Source: Autumnicola edwardsiae
Lineage (GTDB): Bacteria; Bacteroidota; Bacteroidia; Flavobacteriales; Flavobacteriaceae
Assembly (NCBI RefSeq): GCF_031846505.1
Contig: NZ_JAVRHP010000003.1
Span: 1 to 64,000, forward strand
DNA length: 64,000 nucleotides
Reading direction: 5' to 3'
Below, piece by piece: positions 27,344-35,749 of the stretch; the first letter of the stretch is position 1, and each line of letters opens with the position of its first letter. Below the pieces are notes generated by a model. That model had not been told where the DNA came from. It saw only the letters and a program-made list of their open reading frames with translations, and searched no databases. The position numbers and the translations under genes are program-made.

Positions 27344-27592
27344 ATGGCAAATCACAAGTCATCGTTAAAGAGGATACGTAGTAATGAGGCTAAGCGTCTT
27401 AGAAACCGCTACCAGCACAAAACTACAAGGAATGCTATCAAGAAACTGAAGGAAGCTGATAAGAAGGAAGCCGAAGCATTGTTACCTTCTGTAGTTTCTA
27501 TGGTAGATAAATTAGCGAAGAAGAATATCATTCATGACAATAAAGCCGCTAACCTTAAGTCTCAATTGACTAAGCACGTAGCTGCGCTTTAA
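27344..27592 (+). CDS. rpsT: 30S ribosomal protein S20
   Basis: An 82-residue, very basic protein with the S20 signature: ANHKSSLKRIRSNEAKRLRNR at the N-terminus, then two long helices rich in Lys and Ala. It binds 16S rRNA early in 30S assembly. It lies 32 bases after the second tRNA-Glu and ends in a terminator; co-transcription with the tRNAs is likely because no separate promoter is evident. Confidence 0.95.
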   Translation: MANHKSSLKRIRSNEAKRLRNRYQHKTTRNAIKKLKEADKKEAEALLPSVVSMVDKLAKKNIIHDNKAANLKSQLTKHVAAL

Positions 27593-27615
27593 ATTTTAAT
27601 AGTGTTCAGTTTATA

Positions 27616-27653
27616 AAAGAATGCTTTCTGTGAAAACGGAAGGCATTTTTTTA
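27616..27653. terminator. Terminator after rpsT
   Basis: The stem AATGCTTTCTG / CGGAAGGCATT (with G-U pairs) and a TGAAAA loop is followed by seven T's, 25 bases after the rpsT stop. Confidence 0.82.
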
Positions 27654-27712
27654 TTACCAAGTATTCGTCGGTTCATGGCAGCATAATAAATTTCTTGCTT
27701 AAAGGTTTCAGT

Positions 27713-28627
27713 TTAAAAAACCGAAACTCCTGTGAGTGTAGTCAACCTTTCCAGTGCTTTCATCCCAAGTTCAGAATTTCCTTTAGGGTTTAAAATAGGG
27801 CTCCACACTGCAACCGAATAATTATCTGGGTGGATGGCCACAATACCACCGCCCACACCACTTTTTCCGGGAAGACCGACTTCAAAACTAAATTCACCGG
27901 CTTCATCGTAGAAACCACAGGTTTGCATAAGTGCATTTATCCGTTTTACAATTTTAGGCTCAATAAAACTCTCACCTGTCTCCAGGATGGTGCCTTTGTT
28001 TGCAAAAACCATAAACGCTTTGGCGAGATCCCTGCAGGACATCGCCAGGGAACACTGGTGAAAATAAAAATCCAGGATTGGATCTACATCACATTTAATG
28101 TTTCCCAACGCCTTCATGTAATTTGCCAGGGCAATATTTCGATATCCGTTCGATTTTTCTGAAATAGCAATAGTTTCATCATAATGGATATCGTCGTCTC
28201 CGGTTATTTTTCTCACAAAAGCCAGAAGATCTTCTTTAGGATTATCAAGATGGTCTACAAGGATATCTGAAATTACCAGCGCCCCGGCATTAATAAAAGG
28301 ATTCCGTGGGATTCCGTTTTCCTGCTCAAGCTGGGTAAGGGAATTAAAAGGATTTCCTGAAGGTTCTACATTTACACGGCGCCAAAGGTCTTCTCCCATA
28401 ATGTTCATGGTCATCGCCAGCGTAAATACTTTGGTAATACTTTGTACAGAAAAATTCTCTTCGCTATCGCCAAAGCTGTAGTGCTGCTTCTTGCCACAAT
28501 AGAGGTGCATTCCAAACTTTTTTGGATCTACTTTGGCGAGTTCCGGTATGTAAGAGGCTACTTTGCCGCTTACATCACGATAGCTCATTTCTTCATAAAT
28601 ATTGTCAAGAATTTTCTGATAATCCAT
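27713..28627 (-). CDS. glsA: Glutaminase A
   Basis: A 304-residue serine-dependent glutaminase (beta-lactamase-like fold) that releases ammonia from glutamine. The catalytic Ser-x-x-Lys is SITK in FSVQSITKVFTLA. Family blocks EPSGNPFNSL, NPFINAGALV and the closing GLPGKSGVGGGI are present. Length matches the E. coli enzymes. Its start is one base from the pepE stop, so pepE-glsA form an operon for amino-acid breakdown. Confidence 0.94.
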   Translation of the reverse strand: MDYQKILDNIYEEMSYRDVSGKVASYIPELAKVDPKKFGMHLYCGKKQHYSFGDSEENFSVQSITKVFTLAMTMNIMGEDLWRRVNVEPSGNPFNSLTQLEQENGIPRNPFINAGALVISDILVDHLDNPKEDLLAFVRKITGDDDIHYDETIAISEKSNGYRNIALANYMKALGNIKCDVDPILDFYFHQCSLAMSCRDLAKAFMVFANKGTILETGESFIEPKIVKRINALMQTCGFYDEAGEFSFEVGLPGKSGVGGGIVAIHPDNYSVAVWSPILNPKGNSELGMKALERLTTLTGVSVF

Positions 28628-28628
28628 A

Positions 28629-29336
28629 CTAATTAAGATCGGTTAAAGCACTATTTGTCTCTATTTCGTAAGGTAATTTATCCTTTTCAAAGATTCGGGC
28701 ACTAAGGCTTCCTTTTAACGTTATTTTATCACCGGCAATCTCCAGCCAACTTCCCTCTCTAAGGCCTGCTACCGGCTGGGAATTTATACTATGGAATTCT
28801 TTTATGCGGGTCTCCCTGGTTTCCCCTTTGTGAGTAGAATTTTTATCAGGATCTAAATAGTGGGGATTAATATTGAAAGGAACAATTCCCAGCGTTTTAA
28901 AGCTGGGGGGATAAACTATAGGCATATCGTTGGTGGTTTGCATCGTTAACCCGGTAATGTTGGTGCCTGCACTTGTTCCCAGGTAAGCGGCTCCCGAAAA
29001 TATTGCCTCTCTAAGCGGCTGCATTAATTTTTTCCGGTATAATTCTGAAACTAACAAAAAAGTGTTTCCGCCCCCGGTAAAAATACCTTTGGCATTTTTT
29101 ATAGCACCTTCGGGATCTTCAAATTCATGGATTCCCTTTAGGTCGATATTTGCCATTTTGAAGGCATCACCCGCTTTTTTAGTATATTCATCAAGAGAAA
29201 TGCCTCCGGGCCTTGCAAAAGGAATAAAAATGACTTCGGAAGCTCCTTTATATAGATTTTTTATCTCCGGAAGCAGGTATTCCAGGTAATGCTGGCCATG
29301 TAAGGTGGAAGTACTGGCAAGAATTGCGTTTTTCAT
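28629..29336 (-). CDS. pepE: Dipeptidase PepE (peptidase family S51)
   Basis: A 235-residue serine peptidase that splits dipeptides with N-terminal aspartate. The nucleophile is in the elbow YLGTSAGTNI. The catalytic His is in INPHYLDPD, and the substrate loop is THKGETRETRIKEF. GGGNTFLL near residue 92 is the conserved oxyanion-side loop. Length and motifs match the family. It precedes glsA by one base; both supply free acidic amino acids and ammonia. Confidence 0.93.
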   Translation of the reverse strand: MKNAILASTSTLHGQHYLEYLLPEIKNLYKGASEVIFIPFARPGGISLDEYTKKAGDAFKMANIDLKGIHEFEDPEGAIKNAKGIFTGGGNTFLLVSELYRKKLMQPLREAIFSGAAYLGTSAGTNITGLTMQTTNDMPIVYPPSFKTLGIVPFNINPHYLDPDKNSTHKGETRETRIKEFHSINSQPVAGLREGSWLEIAGDKITLKGSLSARIFEKDKLPYEIETNSALTDLN

Positions 29337-29433
29337 AGTTTTATTTTTTGTAAAAGTAGAAAAATTGACTTTTTAAGAGGAATTTAGACTGCTATTTGTA
29401 ATTATTAGAGGGAACTATTGTTACTTTATAAGA

Positions 29434-30222
29434 ATGAAAGTATTGTGGATTAAATTTCTTGTCCTTTTTCTTGTTTTACTCTCCTTTGAAACGGGTGCAC
29501 AGGAAAACCGTACCTTTTTGGATGGCCGTATACTTGTGCCGCCTGGCGATGATGCCGGTGGAATTACCATTTTCAATATAAATGCACGCGCCGGAACAAT
29601 TACTGACGAAAATGGGGATTTCCAGATACAGGCCCGGGAAAGTGATAGCCTGTTTTTTTCAGCAGTACAATTTGAAGATTTTACCATCGTAGTTACAGCA
29701 AACCTTATAGAAGAACGTACAATGACCATTAATCTGAATGCTGCCGTTAATGACCTTCCCGAGGTGCGAATAAGTGATCTTTCAGGAATTATTGAGGTAG
29801 ATGCAAAAAGGATCAGGGTAATAGGTGGCGAAAAACAATGGGTTGCCGCCCCGGAACTGCAGCGGCTTAAAAGTATGCCCCAGCGTTACCGCTCTAATTA
29901 TGTGCGCAACGATGCGATGGGAAATGTAACGGCAAGTGATTACCAGGGCCTTAATTTTGCGAATATTTTTAGAGCGGTTTTTAGTAAAAAGAAAGAAAAG
30001 GAGCCACAACTTTCTCCGGAAAGGCTGGCCGACCAGATTTGGTTTCGTTTTGGGCAGGATTTCTTTGAAGAAACCCTTAATATTGCAAAAGAACATACCA
30101 GTGACTTCCTTTTTTACGTTATAGATAATGGCCTCACCCAGAAAATGTTTTATACTAAGAACGATCTGGAAATAATGCAGTTTCTTTTTGAACAAAAAGA
30201 GCATTACAGGCAGGAACATTAA
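29434..30222 (+). CDS. Exported protein with carboxypeptidase-regulatory-like domain, paralogue 1
   Basis: A 262-residue protein with a signal peptide (cleavage near LSFETGAQ, residue 22). Residues 25-105 form a carboxypeptidase-D regulatory-like beta-sandwich: DGRILVPPGDDAGGITIFNINARAGTITDENGDFQI, DSLFFSAVQFE, LPEVRISD. The C-terminal half is helical and unrecognised (FGQDFFEETLNIAKE). This is the first of three tandem genes of the same layout. The beta-sandwich is the same type found at the N-terminus of TonB-dependent receptors, but no barrel follows, so these are soluble or membrane-attached periplasmic proteins of unknown role. Confidence 0.78.
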   Translation: MKVLWIKFLVLFLVLLSFETGAQENRTFLDGRILVPPGDDAGGITIFNINARAGTITDENGDFQIQARESDSLFFSAVQFEDFTIVVTANLIEERTMTINLNAAVNDLPEVRISDLSGIIEVDAKRIRVIGGEKQWVAAPELQRLKSMPQRYRSNYVRNDAMGNVTASDYQGLNFANIFRAVFSKKKEKEPQLSPERLADQIWFRFGQDFFEETLNIAKEHTSDFLFYVIDNGLTQKMFYTKNDLEIMQFLFEQKEHYRQEH

Positions 30223-30250
30223 TAATTGCAAAAAATTCTACTTCTTTTTT

Positions 30251-31048
30251 ATGCTGAAACCTTGTCTTGCACTCATTCTTCTTTTGCTTCCATTTCTAAA
30301 TTTTGCTCAGGAAAGTATTCAGCTAAAAGGAAAAATAACCAACGATTCTCTTGAAGGTTCTTTTATAAACATCATTAATACTACTACCAATACCGGTACG
30401 ATAAATTCGGCTTCGGGAGAATTCGAAATCAGGGTACGGCTTAATGATACCTTGCAGTTTTCCTCTATTCAGTATGAAAAACTGGAGGTTGCAATAACGC
30501 CGATAATAATGGAAGCTGAATATTTAAAGGTACTCCTGGTGCCGGGAATAAGTGAACTGGACGAAGTGAAAATAAGTAACATCGATCTTACCGGCAATTT
30601 AAACCGTGATATCGGTAATATGGACGCCTATAGCATCTCGCAATTCGGCATTCCTAATGCCAACAGGGAAACACTAAGTGCTGCAGAAAGGCGGCTTCAA
30701 GCTGCAACATCAACCTCTGTATCTACGTCTCTTTTGGGTGGAGGCGCAGGAGGAGCAGTTGGACTCGATCCTTTGTTTAATGCAATTTCCGGAAGGACAA
30801 AAAAGTTGAAGAAAATAGTGGCAAATGAAAAACTTCAGCAGATGGTGGAAAAAGGTGTCGATGCTTTTTCTACCCGTTTTTTTGTTGAAGAATTAAAAAT
30901 TCCGGAGGATAAAATAATTAATTTCGTTTATTATTGTGCAGAAAATCATCAGTTGAAGTACCTTCTAAAGGACGAAAAAAGATTGGATTTGCTGGAGTTT
31001 TACATGAAGTATGCACCGGTCTTCCTGGGATTAAAAGCTTCAGAATAG
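30251..31048 (+). CDS. Exported protein with carboxypeptidase-regulatory-like domain, paralogue 2
   Basis: A 265-residue protein starting at the ATG at 30251, where the signal peptide (MLKPCLALILLLLPFLNFAQ) begins. A longer frame from a TTG would overlap the previous gene. The beta-sandwich domain (IQLKGKITNDSLEGSFINIIN, TINSASGEFEI, DTLQFSSIQYEKLEV) is very close to that of paralogue 3. The linker has a Gly-rich patch (LLGGGAGGAVGLDP). The helical C-terminus (FVEELKIPEDKIINFVYYCAE, DLLEFYMKYAPVFL) aligns with both neighbours. A 28-base gap separates it from paralogue 1. Confidence 0.78.
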   Translation: MLKPCLALILLLLPFLNFAQESIQLKGKITNDSLEGSFINIINTTTNTGTINSASGEFEIRVRLNDTLQFSSIQYEKLEVAITPIIMEAEYLKVLLVPGISELDEVKISNIDLTGNLNRDIGNMDAYSISQFGIPNANRETLSAAERRLQAATSTSVSTSLLGGGAGGAVGLDPLFNAISGRTKKLKKIVANEKLQQMVEKGVDAFSTRFFVEELKIPEDKIINFVYYCAENHQLKYLLKDEKRLDLLEFYMKYAPVFLGLKASE

Positions 31049-31093
31049 ATTCTGTTTACATGTACATATCATCATCATCATCAGGTCCCGCCA

Positions 31094-31876
31094 ATGAAAT
31101 TTGTTTTTAACCTGGAAAGCTTTTGCCGGAGTGCAATTCTATTAGTTTTATTTTGCTTTTGCAGTTTCTCCCAGGTTCTGGCCCAGGAAAGTATAAAGCT
31201 TCAGGGCAAAATTATAAATGATTCTCTGGAAAGCAGTTTTATAAATATTATTAATAAGACAACCAAAACCGGGACAATCAATTCTTCTTCCGGAGCCTTC
31301 GAGATTGTGGTAAGGGAGAAGGATACGTTACAATTTTCTTCGATTCAATATGAAAAACGAGAGGTGGTAATTAATGCCATGATTTTTAAATCTGGTTATC
31401 TTGAAGTCGAACTGCTTCCGGGGATAAATGAACTGGATGAGGTGAAGATCAGTAATATAACCTTAACCGGAAATCTGGCCGGTGATATTTCAAAAATGGA
31501 CATTATCGAGGATAATTTTGGTTTTAAACGCGTTGACCGAAAGGAAAGAACAATTGGCGAGCGAAAACTTTCGGCTTATGGTGGCAGCCCCATAAATTTT
31601 CTCCTTGGGCATCTAAACGGAGATATAAAGATGCTGAAGAAAGTCCGGAAAAATGAAAAACTTCGGGCGATAGTGCATAAAGCAGAAGGAATGGTACCGA
31701 TTTCTTTTTATAGAGATGATCTTAAAATACCTGAAGCTGACATAATTAATTTCTTCTATTTTTGTGCTGAAGAGCCGCAGTTTAATGATCTGCTGAGCGA
31801 AGAAAAAGTAATAGAGCTTATGGAATATTATAAGAAGCGCGCTCCAGATTTTCTTCAAATATATAATTTGGACTGA
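31094..31876 (+). CDS. Exported protein with carboxypeptidase-regulatory-like domain, paralogue 3
   Basis: A 260-residue protein with a signal peptide ending near VLAQ (residue 26). The beta-sandwich is nearly a copy of that in paralogue 2 (IKLQGKIINDSLESSFINIIN, DTLQFSSIQYEKREV, GINELDEVKISNI), while the linker has diverged. The C-terminal helical part keeps IPEADIINFFYFCAEEPQF and IELMEYYKKRAPDFL. Paralogues 2 and 3 are a recent duplication; paralogue 1 is older. A short TCA trinucleotide run lies in the gap before it. Confidence 0.78.
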   Translation: MKFVFNLESFCRSAILLVLFCFCSFSQVLAQESIKLQGKIINDSLESSFINIINKTTKTGTINSSSGAFEIVVREKDTLQFSSIQYEKREVVINAMIFKSGYLEVELLPGINELDEVKISNITLTGNLAGDISKMDIIEDNFGFKRVDRKERTIGERKLSAYGGSPINFLLGHLNGDIKMLKKVRKNEKLRAIVHKAEGMVPISFYRDDLKIPEADIINFFYFCAEEPQFNDLLSEEKVIELMEYYKKRAPDFLQIYNLD

Positions 31877-31905
31877 AGTTTGTTTAAATTTGAAAAAAAT
31901 CCTGA

Positions 31906-32412
31906 ATGAAAAAGATCACCCTGGTCCTGATTTGCTTTTTATCTTTATCTTCTTTTAAGGCAAACAGATCTCACGAATTTTATTTGAGTGTAACAGAGCT
32001 TGAATACAAAAAGGATGCAGGTACGTTTCAAATTATTAGCCGTGTTTTTATTGATGATTTTCAGAAAGTACTCAACAAGCGTTATGGGAAAAACATTAGT
32101 CTTTCTCATGAGAAGGAGACAGGCGATGTAGAAAACAGCATTAATAAATACCTTTCGCAAAAGTTGCAGATCCAAATAAACGGAGAAAAATTTCAGCTTA
32201 ATTACCTGGGGAAAGAATACGAAGGTGACCAGCTAATCCTTTATGTTGAGGTGAAAAATGTGCCGGATTTTAATCGAATTGAAGTCACAAATGCGATTTT
32301 AACCGACCTTTACGATGATCAGAAAAATGTGGTACATGTAAAAAAGGGGGAGCAATTAAAGAGCCTTTTACTTGAAAAAGACCAGGACAGTGGTGTCATA
32401 AATTTTGGGTAA
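31906..32412 (+). CDS. DUF6702 family exported protein
   Basis: A 168-residue protein with a signal peptide (MKKITLVLICFLSLSSFKA). The mature start RSHEFYLSVTELEYKKDAGTFQI and IISRVFIDDFQKVLNKRYG are typical of the DUF6702 family of Flavobacteriia, which is usually encoded next to an M1 metallopeptidase, as here (61 bases upstream of it). The function is unknown. The close pairing suggests that the two act in one periplasmic process. Confidence 0.8.
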   Translation: MKKITLVLICFLSLSSFKANRSHEFYLSVTELEYKKDAGTFQIISRVFIDDFQKVLNKRYGKNISLSHEKETGDVENSINKYLSQKLQIQINGEKFQLNYLGKEYEGDQLILYVEVKNVPDFNRIEVTNAILTDLYDDQKNVVHVKKGEQLKSLLLEKDQDSGVINFG

Positions 32413-32472
32413 TAAGTATTCAATAGAAATGAAAATATTACTTTTAGCAATCTTTAAATTAAATATTAGTTA

Positions 32473-34785
32473 ATGAGAACAATGAGATTAGTATGTTCAG
32501 TATTTTGTATGTTCCTGTTTGCCGGAGTTAATGCTCAGGAAAACAATGGGGAAAGCCAGGAGCCGCAGAGGCAGGAGGGGCATATAAACCAGAACAAATT
32601 CCGACAACTTTATCAGATTTTTTCAACTCCAAACCAGTATCGTACGGCATCAGGAGCTCCGGGCCCTGCTTATTATCAGAATCAGGCAGATTATAAGATG
32701 GACATTGTGCTGGATGATGAAAATACAAGGCTTGATGGAGAGGAAACAATTACTTACCACAATAATTCCCCCGAAGAACTTGCTTATTTATGGGTGCAAC
32801 TGGACCAAAACATTCGGAAGAAAGATGCTCCGGCCCTGGAGAAAGATCCAAGTGGAATGACGCCTGTTTCCACTCCGGGACGTTTTGTTAATCGATATCT
32901 TGAAGAGCCCTTTGATGGAGGTTTTAATATTGAAGAAGTCTCAAGAAACGGGCAACCGTTGGATTATACAATAAACCAGACGATGATGAGGATTGATCTT
33001 CCCGAAGCTTTAAAGTCGGGCGAGAGTTATACGTTCACTATTAAATGGTGGTATAACGTCAACAACCACGTTACCAACAGGGCACGTTCTGGATATGAAT
33101 ATTTTCCTGAAGATGGAAACAGGGCTTATGTTATTGCACAGTTTTTCCCCAGGATGGCAGTTTATAATGACGTAGAAGGCTGGCAGAACATGCAGTTTTG
33201 GGGTAGTGGGGAGTTCGCGCTTCCGTTTGGAGACTACGAGGTGAATATCACAGTACCTGCAGATCACATCATGGAAGCTACAGGTGAACTTCAAAACCGA
33301 AAGGAAGTCTATTCCCGGGAGATGATGAACCGTTATGAGCAGGCAAAGAAATCTTTTGATAAGCCGGTAATGATTGTGACCCAGGAAGAAGCCGAAGAGG
33401 CTGAACAGGGATCTGCCAACAGGACGAAGACCTGGACCTATAAAGCCGAAATGGTAAGGGATTTTGCTTTTTCTACGTCAAGAAAGTTTATCCTGGATAT
33501 GATGGCTGTAGATGTTATGGGAAAAGATGTTATGGCAGTTTCTTTATATCCTAAAGAAGGCAACCCGCTTTGGGAGCAGTGGTCTACAAGAGCAGTGGCA
33601 AGCACGCTGCAAAGTTACTCAAACCATACTTTCCGGTACCCTTATCATAAAGCGGTTTCTGTACATGCAAAAAATCAGGGGATGGAATATCCAATGATTT
33701 GCTGGAATTATGGACGTCCCGATGAGAATGGAGAATACAGCGATAGGGTGAAATTTGGGATGATAAGTGTAATTATTCACGAAGTGGGGCATAATTATTT
33801 CCCTATGATTGTAAACAGTGATGAGCGCCAGTGGGGCTGGATGGACGAAGGTTTAAACACCTTTACACAATTTCTTGCAGAGCAAAAATTTGCTGAAGAA
33901 TATCCCGAAGCTATAGCTCCATTGGATGAGTATCCTTCCAGAAGAGGTATACCTTCCAAAATTATTCCTTATATGAAAGGAGATCAGAGCTTTATCGCTC
34001 CAATCATGTCTAATCCGGAAGAAGTTCATCAACTGGGGAACAATGCCTATGGAAAGCCCGCCACAGCTCTAAATATCCTTAGGGAAACTGTAATGGGGCG
34101 TGAATTATTTGATTATGCTTACGCCACTTATGCGCAACGATGGATGTTTAAACATCCAACGCCTGAAGATTTTTTCAGGACTATGGAAGATGCTTCAGGT
34201 GTAGACCTGGATTGGTTCTGGAATGGATGGTTTTATGGCACCGAAAATGTGGATATTGGAATTGAGCGGGTTCAGAAGTTATTCGTTACAGACAAACCTA
34301 CAGAACAGGCTTTGGAATTTTTAAGAGGCCAGGGAATTTCAAATGCTGATGACATAGATGCACTCTATGTAGTTGAAGAAGGTGGTGAAGGTTTTGAGGA
34401 AACGATGAAAGGGCAATCTGTATTAGAGAACGCCCCATCCCTTAACGAATATATAATGGATAACTTTTCTGCGGAAGAGCGCCAGAATTTTACAATTCCG
34501 AACTACTTCTACCAAATTGTCTTTGAAAAACCGGGAGGATTGGTAATGCCGCTTATCGTAGAATACGAATATGCCGATGGTACTTCTGAAAAGGTTACTT
34601 ATCCTGCACAAATCTGGAGAAAAAATGATGATCGTGTGAGCAAAGCCATTGCTACCGATAAGGAAATTGTGAAAGTAACCATAGATCCCGACCTGGAAAC
34701 TGCAGATGTTGACCTGTCTAATAATACATGGCCAGAGAATGAGACAAAGAACCAGTTTGAACAGTTTAAAGAAAATGCAGACTAA
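32473..34785 (+). CDS. M1 family zinc metallopeptidase
   Basis: A 770-residue exported aminopeptidase-like enzyme. After the signal peptide (ending near GVNAQ, residue 22) comes an N-terminal beta domain. The catalytic zinc site is HEVGH near residue 437, with the third ligand Glu in MDEGLNTF 19 residues later. The usual GxMEN exopeptidase motif is replaced by NQGMEYPMICW, which keeps the Glu. The C-terminal part (LDWFWNGWFYGTENVDIGIERVQ) is typical of the bacteroidete subgroup. It probably degrades peptides in the periplasm or at the surface. A strong terminator follows. Confidence 0.92.
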   Translation: MRTMRLVCSVFCMFLFAGVNAQENNGESQEPQRQEGHINQNKFRQLYQIFSTPNQYRTASGAPGPAYYQNQADYKMDIVLDDENTRLDGEETITYHNNSPEELAYLWVQLDQNIRKKDAPALEKDPSGMTPVSTPGRFVNRYLEEPFDGGFNIEEVSRNGQPLDYTINQTMMRIDLPEALKSGESYTFTIKWWYNVNNHVTNRARSGYEYFPEDGNRAYVIAQFFPRMAVYNDVEGWQNMQFWGSGEFALPFGDYEVNITVPADHIMEATGELQNRKEVYSREMMNRYEQAKKSFDKPVMIVTQEEAEEAEQGSANRTKTWTYKAEMVRDFAFSTSRKFILDMMAVDVMGKDVMAVSLYPKEGNPLWEQWSTRAVASTLQSYSNHTFRYPYHKAVSVHAKNQGMEYPMICWNYGRPDENGEYSDRVKFGMISVIIHEVGHNYFPMIVNSDERQWGWMDEGLNTFTQFLAEQKFAEEYPEAIAPLDEYPSRRGIPSKIIPYMKGDQSFIAPIMSNPEEVHQLGNNAYGKPATALNILRETVMGRELFDYAYATYAQRWMFKHPTPEDFFRTMEDASGVDLDWFWNGWFYGTENVDIGIERVQKLFVTDKPTEQALEFLRGQGISNADDIDALYVVEEGGEGFEETMKGQSVLENAPSLNEYIMDNFSAEERQNFTIPNYFYQIVFEKPGGLVMPLIVEYEYADGTSEKVTYPAQIWRKNDDRVSKAIATDKEIVKVTIDPDLETADVDLSNNTWPENETKNQFEQFKENAD

Positions 34786-34803
34786 ATTTTTAACTTAAAA
34801 TAT

Positions 34804-34835
34804 TAAGCCGACTTTAACGAGTCGGCTTTTTTTTT
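34804..34835 (+). terminator. Rho-independent terminator after the M1 peptidase gene
   Basis: Perfect stem AAGCCGACT / AGTCGGCTT with loop TTAACG and a run of nine T's. Confidence 0.92.
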
Positions 34836-34850
34836 AGCCATATTTGTATT

Positions 34851-34858
34851 TATATTTG
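34851..34858 (+). promoter_or_regulatory. Bacteroidota -7 promoter element before the TatA-like gene
   Basis: TATATTTG matches TAnnTTTG and ends six bases before the ATG at 34865, so the mRNA would be leaderless. A second near match, CATATTTG at 34839-34846, could instead give a leader of about a dozen bases. Confidence 0.5.
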
Positions 34859-34864
34859 TGAGCT

Positions 34865-35146
34865 ATGTTATTACTACCATTATTTATAAGCGGTGCCGAA
34901 ATCGCATTTATCATGTTTATCCTGGTCATGGTCTTTGGAGCTGATAAAATTCCGGAAATTGCACGGGGGTTGGGCAAAGGAATGAAGTCGCTTAAAAATG
35001 CTTCCAATGATATTAAAGGAGAAATCCAAAGAAGTGCCGAGAAACAGGGTATCGATAAAAATATGTCCAATGACATTAAAGGTGAAATAGATAAGGTAAG
35101 AGAAGATATCGATGACATCACCGGGTCTGTAAGACGTAAATTGTAA
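34865..35146 (+). CDS. tatA: Twin-arginine translocase subunit, TatA/TatE family
   Basis: A 93-residue protein with one N-terminal TM helix, then the hinge and amphipathic helix typical of TatA: FGADKIPEIARGLGKGMKSLKNA. The charged tail contains two copies of a short DIKGEI pattern (NDIKGEIQRS, NDIKGEIDKV). TatA oligomers form the pore for folded proteins carrying RR signals; the S66 peptidase in this window has such a signal. The tatC gene is not here. TatB cannot be fully excluded, but the sequence fits TatA. Confidence 0.88.
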   Translation: MLLLPLFISGAEIAFIMFILVMVFGADKIPEIARGLGKGMKSLKNASNDIKGEIQRSAEKQGIDKNMSNDIKGEIDKVREDIDDITGSVRRKL

Positions 35147-35163
35147 TTAGCCTGTAAAAAAGC

Positions 35164-35724
35164 ATGTGGGAAAAGCTAAAACTGTGGGACAGGGAGCTTT
35201 TTATTTATCTGAACAGCTTAGGAATAGAATCTCACGATAACTTCTGGATTTATGTAACGCAGCCGGAAAATTGGATTCCGCTGCACATTTTGTTTTTTAT
35301 CCTTTTCTTTATTGCTTATCACTGGAGAAAGGCAGTTATGACTTCACTTTTTCTAATTGCGACAGTTGGAACAACCTGGGTGTTTACCAATTTTGTAAAG
35401 GGAATTGCCATCAGGTTGCGGCCTAACAACAATCCAGATTTAGCCGAAATAATACGTATCCTGCAGGAACCAACCAATTACAGTTTCTTCTCAGGCCATG
35501 CATCTACTTCTTTTGCAGCGGTTACCTTTATAGTCCTGGCTTTAAAAGATAAATCTTCCTGGATTTACCTGGCTTACATCTGGCCTGTAATTTTTGTGCT
35601 TAGCAGGATTTTCGTGGGCGTGCACTATCCTTCAGATATTATTGTGGGTACTTCTGTTGGTATTATAATGGCCTTTATATTCTTTTGGGCCTATCAAAAA
35701 TCAGGTAAGCGTTTTGCCCTGTAA
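35164..35724 (+). CDS. PAP2-family membrane phosphatase
   Basis: A 186-residue polytopic membrane protein. The three PAP2 signatures are present: KGIAIRLRP (KxxxxxxRP), FFSGHASTSFA (xSGH) and SRIFVGVHYPSD (SRxxxxxHxxxD), carrying the catalytic His residues at the periplasmic side. Such enzymes remove phosphate from undecaprenyl diphosphate, phosphatidic acid or phosphatidylglycerol phosphate; the substrate is not settled by sequence. It starts 17 bases after the TatA-like gene and is probably co-transcribed. Confidence 0.88.
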   Translation: MWEKLKLWDRELFIYLNSLGIESHDNFWIYVTQPENWIPLHILFFILFFIAYHWRKAVMTSLFLIATVGTTWVFTNFVKGIAIRLRPNNNPDLAEIIRILQEPTNYSFFSGHASTSFAAVTFIVLALKDKSSWIYLAYIWPVIFVLSRIFVGVHYPSDIIVGTSVGIIMAFIFFWAYQKSGKRFAL

Positions 35725-35749
35725 TTAGTCAGTTTAAAATATTGTAAGT

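Noticed and set aside
31063..31083. TCA trinucleotide run as a phase-variation tract
   Set aside because: Only about five units and outside any coding frame; it lies too close to the start codon to be clearly promoter-linked, so there is no support for switching.
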